Made by a program: the position numbers and the translations under genes
Source: Coriobacteriaceae bacterium
GTDB taxonomy: Bacteria > Actinomycetota > Coriobacteriia > Coriobacteriales > Coriobacteriaceae
Assembly (NCBI GenBank): GCA_902364975.1
Contig: CABJFQ010000007.1
Location: 1 to 64,000, forward strand
Length of the DNA: 64,000 nt
Reading direction: 5' to 3'
Notes under the pieces: model-generated
What the model saw: the letters and a program-made list of their open reading frames with translations, nothing else
The model's database searches: none
Told to the model about the DNA's origin: nothing
Shown here: positions 62,699 through 64,000 of the stretch, piece after piece
How the letters are laid out: each line of letters begins with the position of its first letter
Numbering within the stretch: position 1 is the first letter of the stretch

Positions 62699-64000
62699 CT
62701 AGACGCGCTCTTCGATAGCACCGTTTCTATATGCATCGAGCAGCTGGCGCAGATCCTGGATCTGGCTGCGAATCTTGGCGCCAGTATCGGTGTCGCTCAC
62801 CATGCGGCGACGGTCTGCTTGGTCAAAACGGTTGGTCTCGCTTTCGATGTCCACGTTGCGCGTGAGTGCCTCGGCAACCGTCGTAAAGGCCCGGTGCGAC
62901 TTGAGGCGGCAGCCGCGCGAGCTCGAGATGAGCGTATAGCCGGCGATACCCGTCTTGGGATGGTAAGCGCGGCAGAAGCCGCCATCGATGACCAGCAGCT
63001 TGCCCTCGGCGCGGATGGGCTGCTCGCCCTTGGTGGTTTTAACGGGCGTGTGGCCGTTGATGATGTGGCCGGTCGGTGAACATGCCATGGGCGCGACACC
63101 AAACTCGCGCATGATGTCGTCGCAGACCGAGGGCGACTTGGTAAGCGTAAAGTACGGGTCCATCGGCTCGACCCAGGTGCTCTTATCGGCGATATAGGCG
63201 CGCTCAAAGGTGCGCACCAGGCGTCCGCTGGCGGGTGAGTTAAAGCCAATCCACAGGTACCACATCCAGTCGAGAGCGTCGCGGTCGCCCACGCGCCAGG
63301 CGCGGCGGGCGATGTGGTCGCAAAAATCGAGATAATCGCGGCCAGCGTGCCAGGTGCCCAGGCATTTCATGCTGCTAAAGGTGCCGTCTTCGTTGAGTGG
63401 CACGCAGCCATGGAACAGCAGGTTGCCGTTGGCGACCTTGTACATCGAGCCGTGGGAATAGAGGAAATCGATATGTCGATGCAGGTGATCGGCGGTGACA
63501 AACTCGGACACGAGCTTGTCGATGATGTGCTGCTCCTGAGACGTGAGCGTATAGGGGTCCGCCGGGTCGACGGTGGGGAAGTCGTTGGTCGTGAGTGGCC
63601 ACACGCTGCCGTCGGCAAGCGTGACTGTGCCGGCGTCGTGATCGATCTTGTCGAGCAGCAGGCGGTCGGTCATGTCGAACTCGGGGTGGCGCTGGATAAT
63701 CTGGCCCTCGAGCTTAAAGAGCAGGACGTTGATGGCTTTAATCAGCGGGCTGATGGGCTCACCGGCGGTATAGGTGGCATCGGCAAAGGCGACAAGCTCG
63801 CGCAGCGAGATGCCGTAGTCGTTCTCAAGGATCTCGTAATTGTCGTAGCGCAGGTTGTTGCGCAGCACCGTGGCGATGCAGGCGGGCTCGCCGGCGGCGG
63901 CGCCCATCCACAGCAGGTCGTGGTTGCCCCACTGAATGTCGAGCGAATGGTAGGTGAGCAGGCGGTCCATAATCTTGGCCGCGCCGCCACCGCGGTCGAA
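62699..64000 (-). CDS. fbp: Fructose-1,6-bisphosphatase class III (partial)
   Basis: The gene runs off the right edge; about 434 C-terminal residues are present and the N-terminus is missing. Class III FBPase is a calcineurin-type metallophosphatase of gluconeogenesis in Firmicutes and relatives. The metal site segment WGNHDLLWMGAA, then SHGSMYK, CSPTGHIINGHTPV and LLVIDGGFC are intact. The frame continues past 63970 to the edge (FDRGGGAAKIM), so the ATG at 63970 is internal. Only about 80 bp separate it from GtrA-like 2; co-transcription is possible. Confidence 0.93.
   Translation of the reverse strand, partial: FDRGGGAAKIMDRLLTYHSLDIQWGNHDLLWMGAAAGEPACIATVLRNNLRYDNYEILENDYGISLRELVAFADATYTAGEPISPLIKAINVLLFKLEGQIIQRHPEFDMTDRLLLDKIDHDAGTVTLADGSVWPLTTNDFPTVDPADPYTLTSQEQHIIDKLVSEFVTADHLHRHIDFLYSHGSMYKVANGNLLFHGCVPLNEDGTFSSMKCLGTWHAGRDYLDFCDHIARRAWRVGDRDALDWMWYLWIGFNSPASGRLVRTFERAYIADKSTWVEPMDPYFTLTKSPSVCDDIMREFGVAPMACSPTGHIINGHTPVKTTKGEQPIRAEGKLLVIDGGFCRAYHPKTGIAGYTLISSSRGCRLKSHRAFTTVAEALTRNVDIESETNRFDQADRRRMVSDTDTGAKIRSQIQDLRQLLDAYRNGAIEERV

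Overview
The window looks like a chromosomal segment of a high-GC, anaerobic Gram-positive gut bacterium of the Coriobacteriia, most likely Collinsella or a close relative. This is inferred from gene content and style, not from a database search. Supporting points are Sec/Tat lipoprotein and surface-protein signals with an LAxTG-type anchor, AddAB-type recombination nuclease genes, tetrahydrofolate C1 genes (Fhs, FchA, FolD), a superoxide reductase, many zinc-ribbon membrane proteins, and several long imperfect inverted repeats between genes. No rRNA, tRNA or CRISPR array was found.

Layout. 0-7 kb: M42 peptidase, a HipA-like kinase with a fused HTH, mnmA, cysK with a divergent Fe-S-type Rrf2 regulator, a YvlD-like membrane protein and a YerC/TrpR-like regulator. 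7-28 kb: a dense plus-strand block of DNA metabolism: addB-like, addA, dnaE, a SWIM/SNF2 helicase, superoxide reductase, a degenerate NAD-synthetase-like protein, ruvC-ruvA-ruvB behind a LexA-type box, then fhs. 28-35 kb: zinc-ribbon and single-pass membrane proteins, a small Cys-rich protein and a cation-diffusion-facilitator transporter. 35-43 kb: a type I restriction-modification island. It contains hsdR-hsdM-hsdS on the minus strand, facing a plus-strand tyrosine recombinase, a second complete hsdS and a promoterless specificity cassette. Four copies of a short site that can act as inverted repeats lie exactly at the specificity-domain joints. 43-46 kb: a small acidic protein plus ADP-ribosylglycohydrolase, HicAB toxin-antitoxin and a PH-like protein. 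46-56 kb: a Tat-exported PI-PLC-like surface protein, two paralogous lipoproteins sharing an upstream motif, fchA-folD, a 230-bp inverted-repeat element, a C69 dipeptidase, and a phasin-like/UbiB pair. 56-61.4 kb: a cobalamin-type riboswitch followed by two surface proteins built on transcobalamin-like DUF4430 domains. 61.4-64 kb: two GtrA-like membrane proteins and a class III fructose-bisphosphatase running off the end.

Most notable systems. (1) The RM island is predicted to be a shufflon. In the state sequenced, the hsdS that follows hsdM encodes only one target-recognition domain. A simple inversion between two 24-bp repeats would give it a second one. The same repeat encodes the interdomain hinge on one strand and the C-terminus on the other. 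(2) The riboswitch-DUF4430 locus looks like a vitamin-B12-controlled surface capture system. (3) The FolD here has lost the cyclohydrolase lysine and glutamine and sits directly behind FchA, which suggests a split of the two activities. Fhs elsewhere in the window supplies the preceding step. (4) The NadE-like protein has lost both the nitrilase triad and the synthetase P-loop. Two toxin-antitoxin-like genes (HipA-like and HicB) carry a closely similar HTH.
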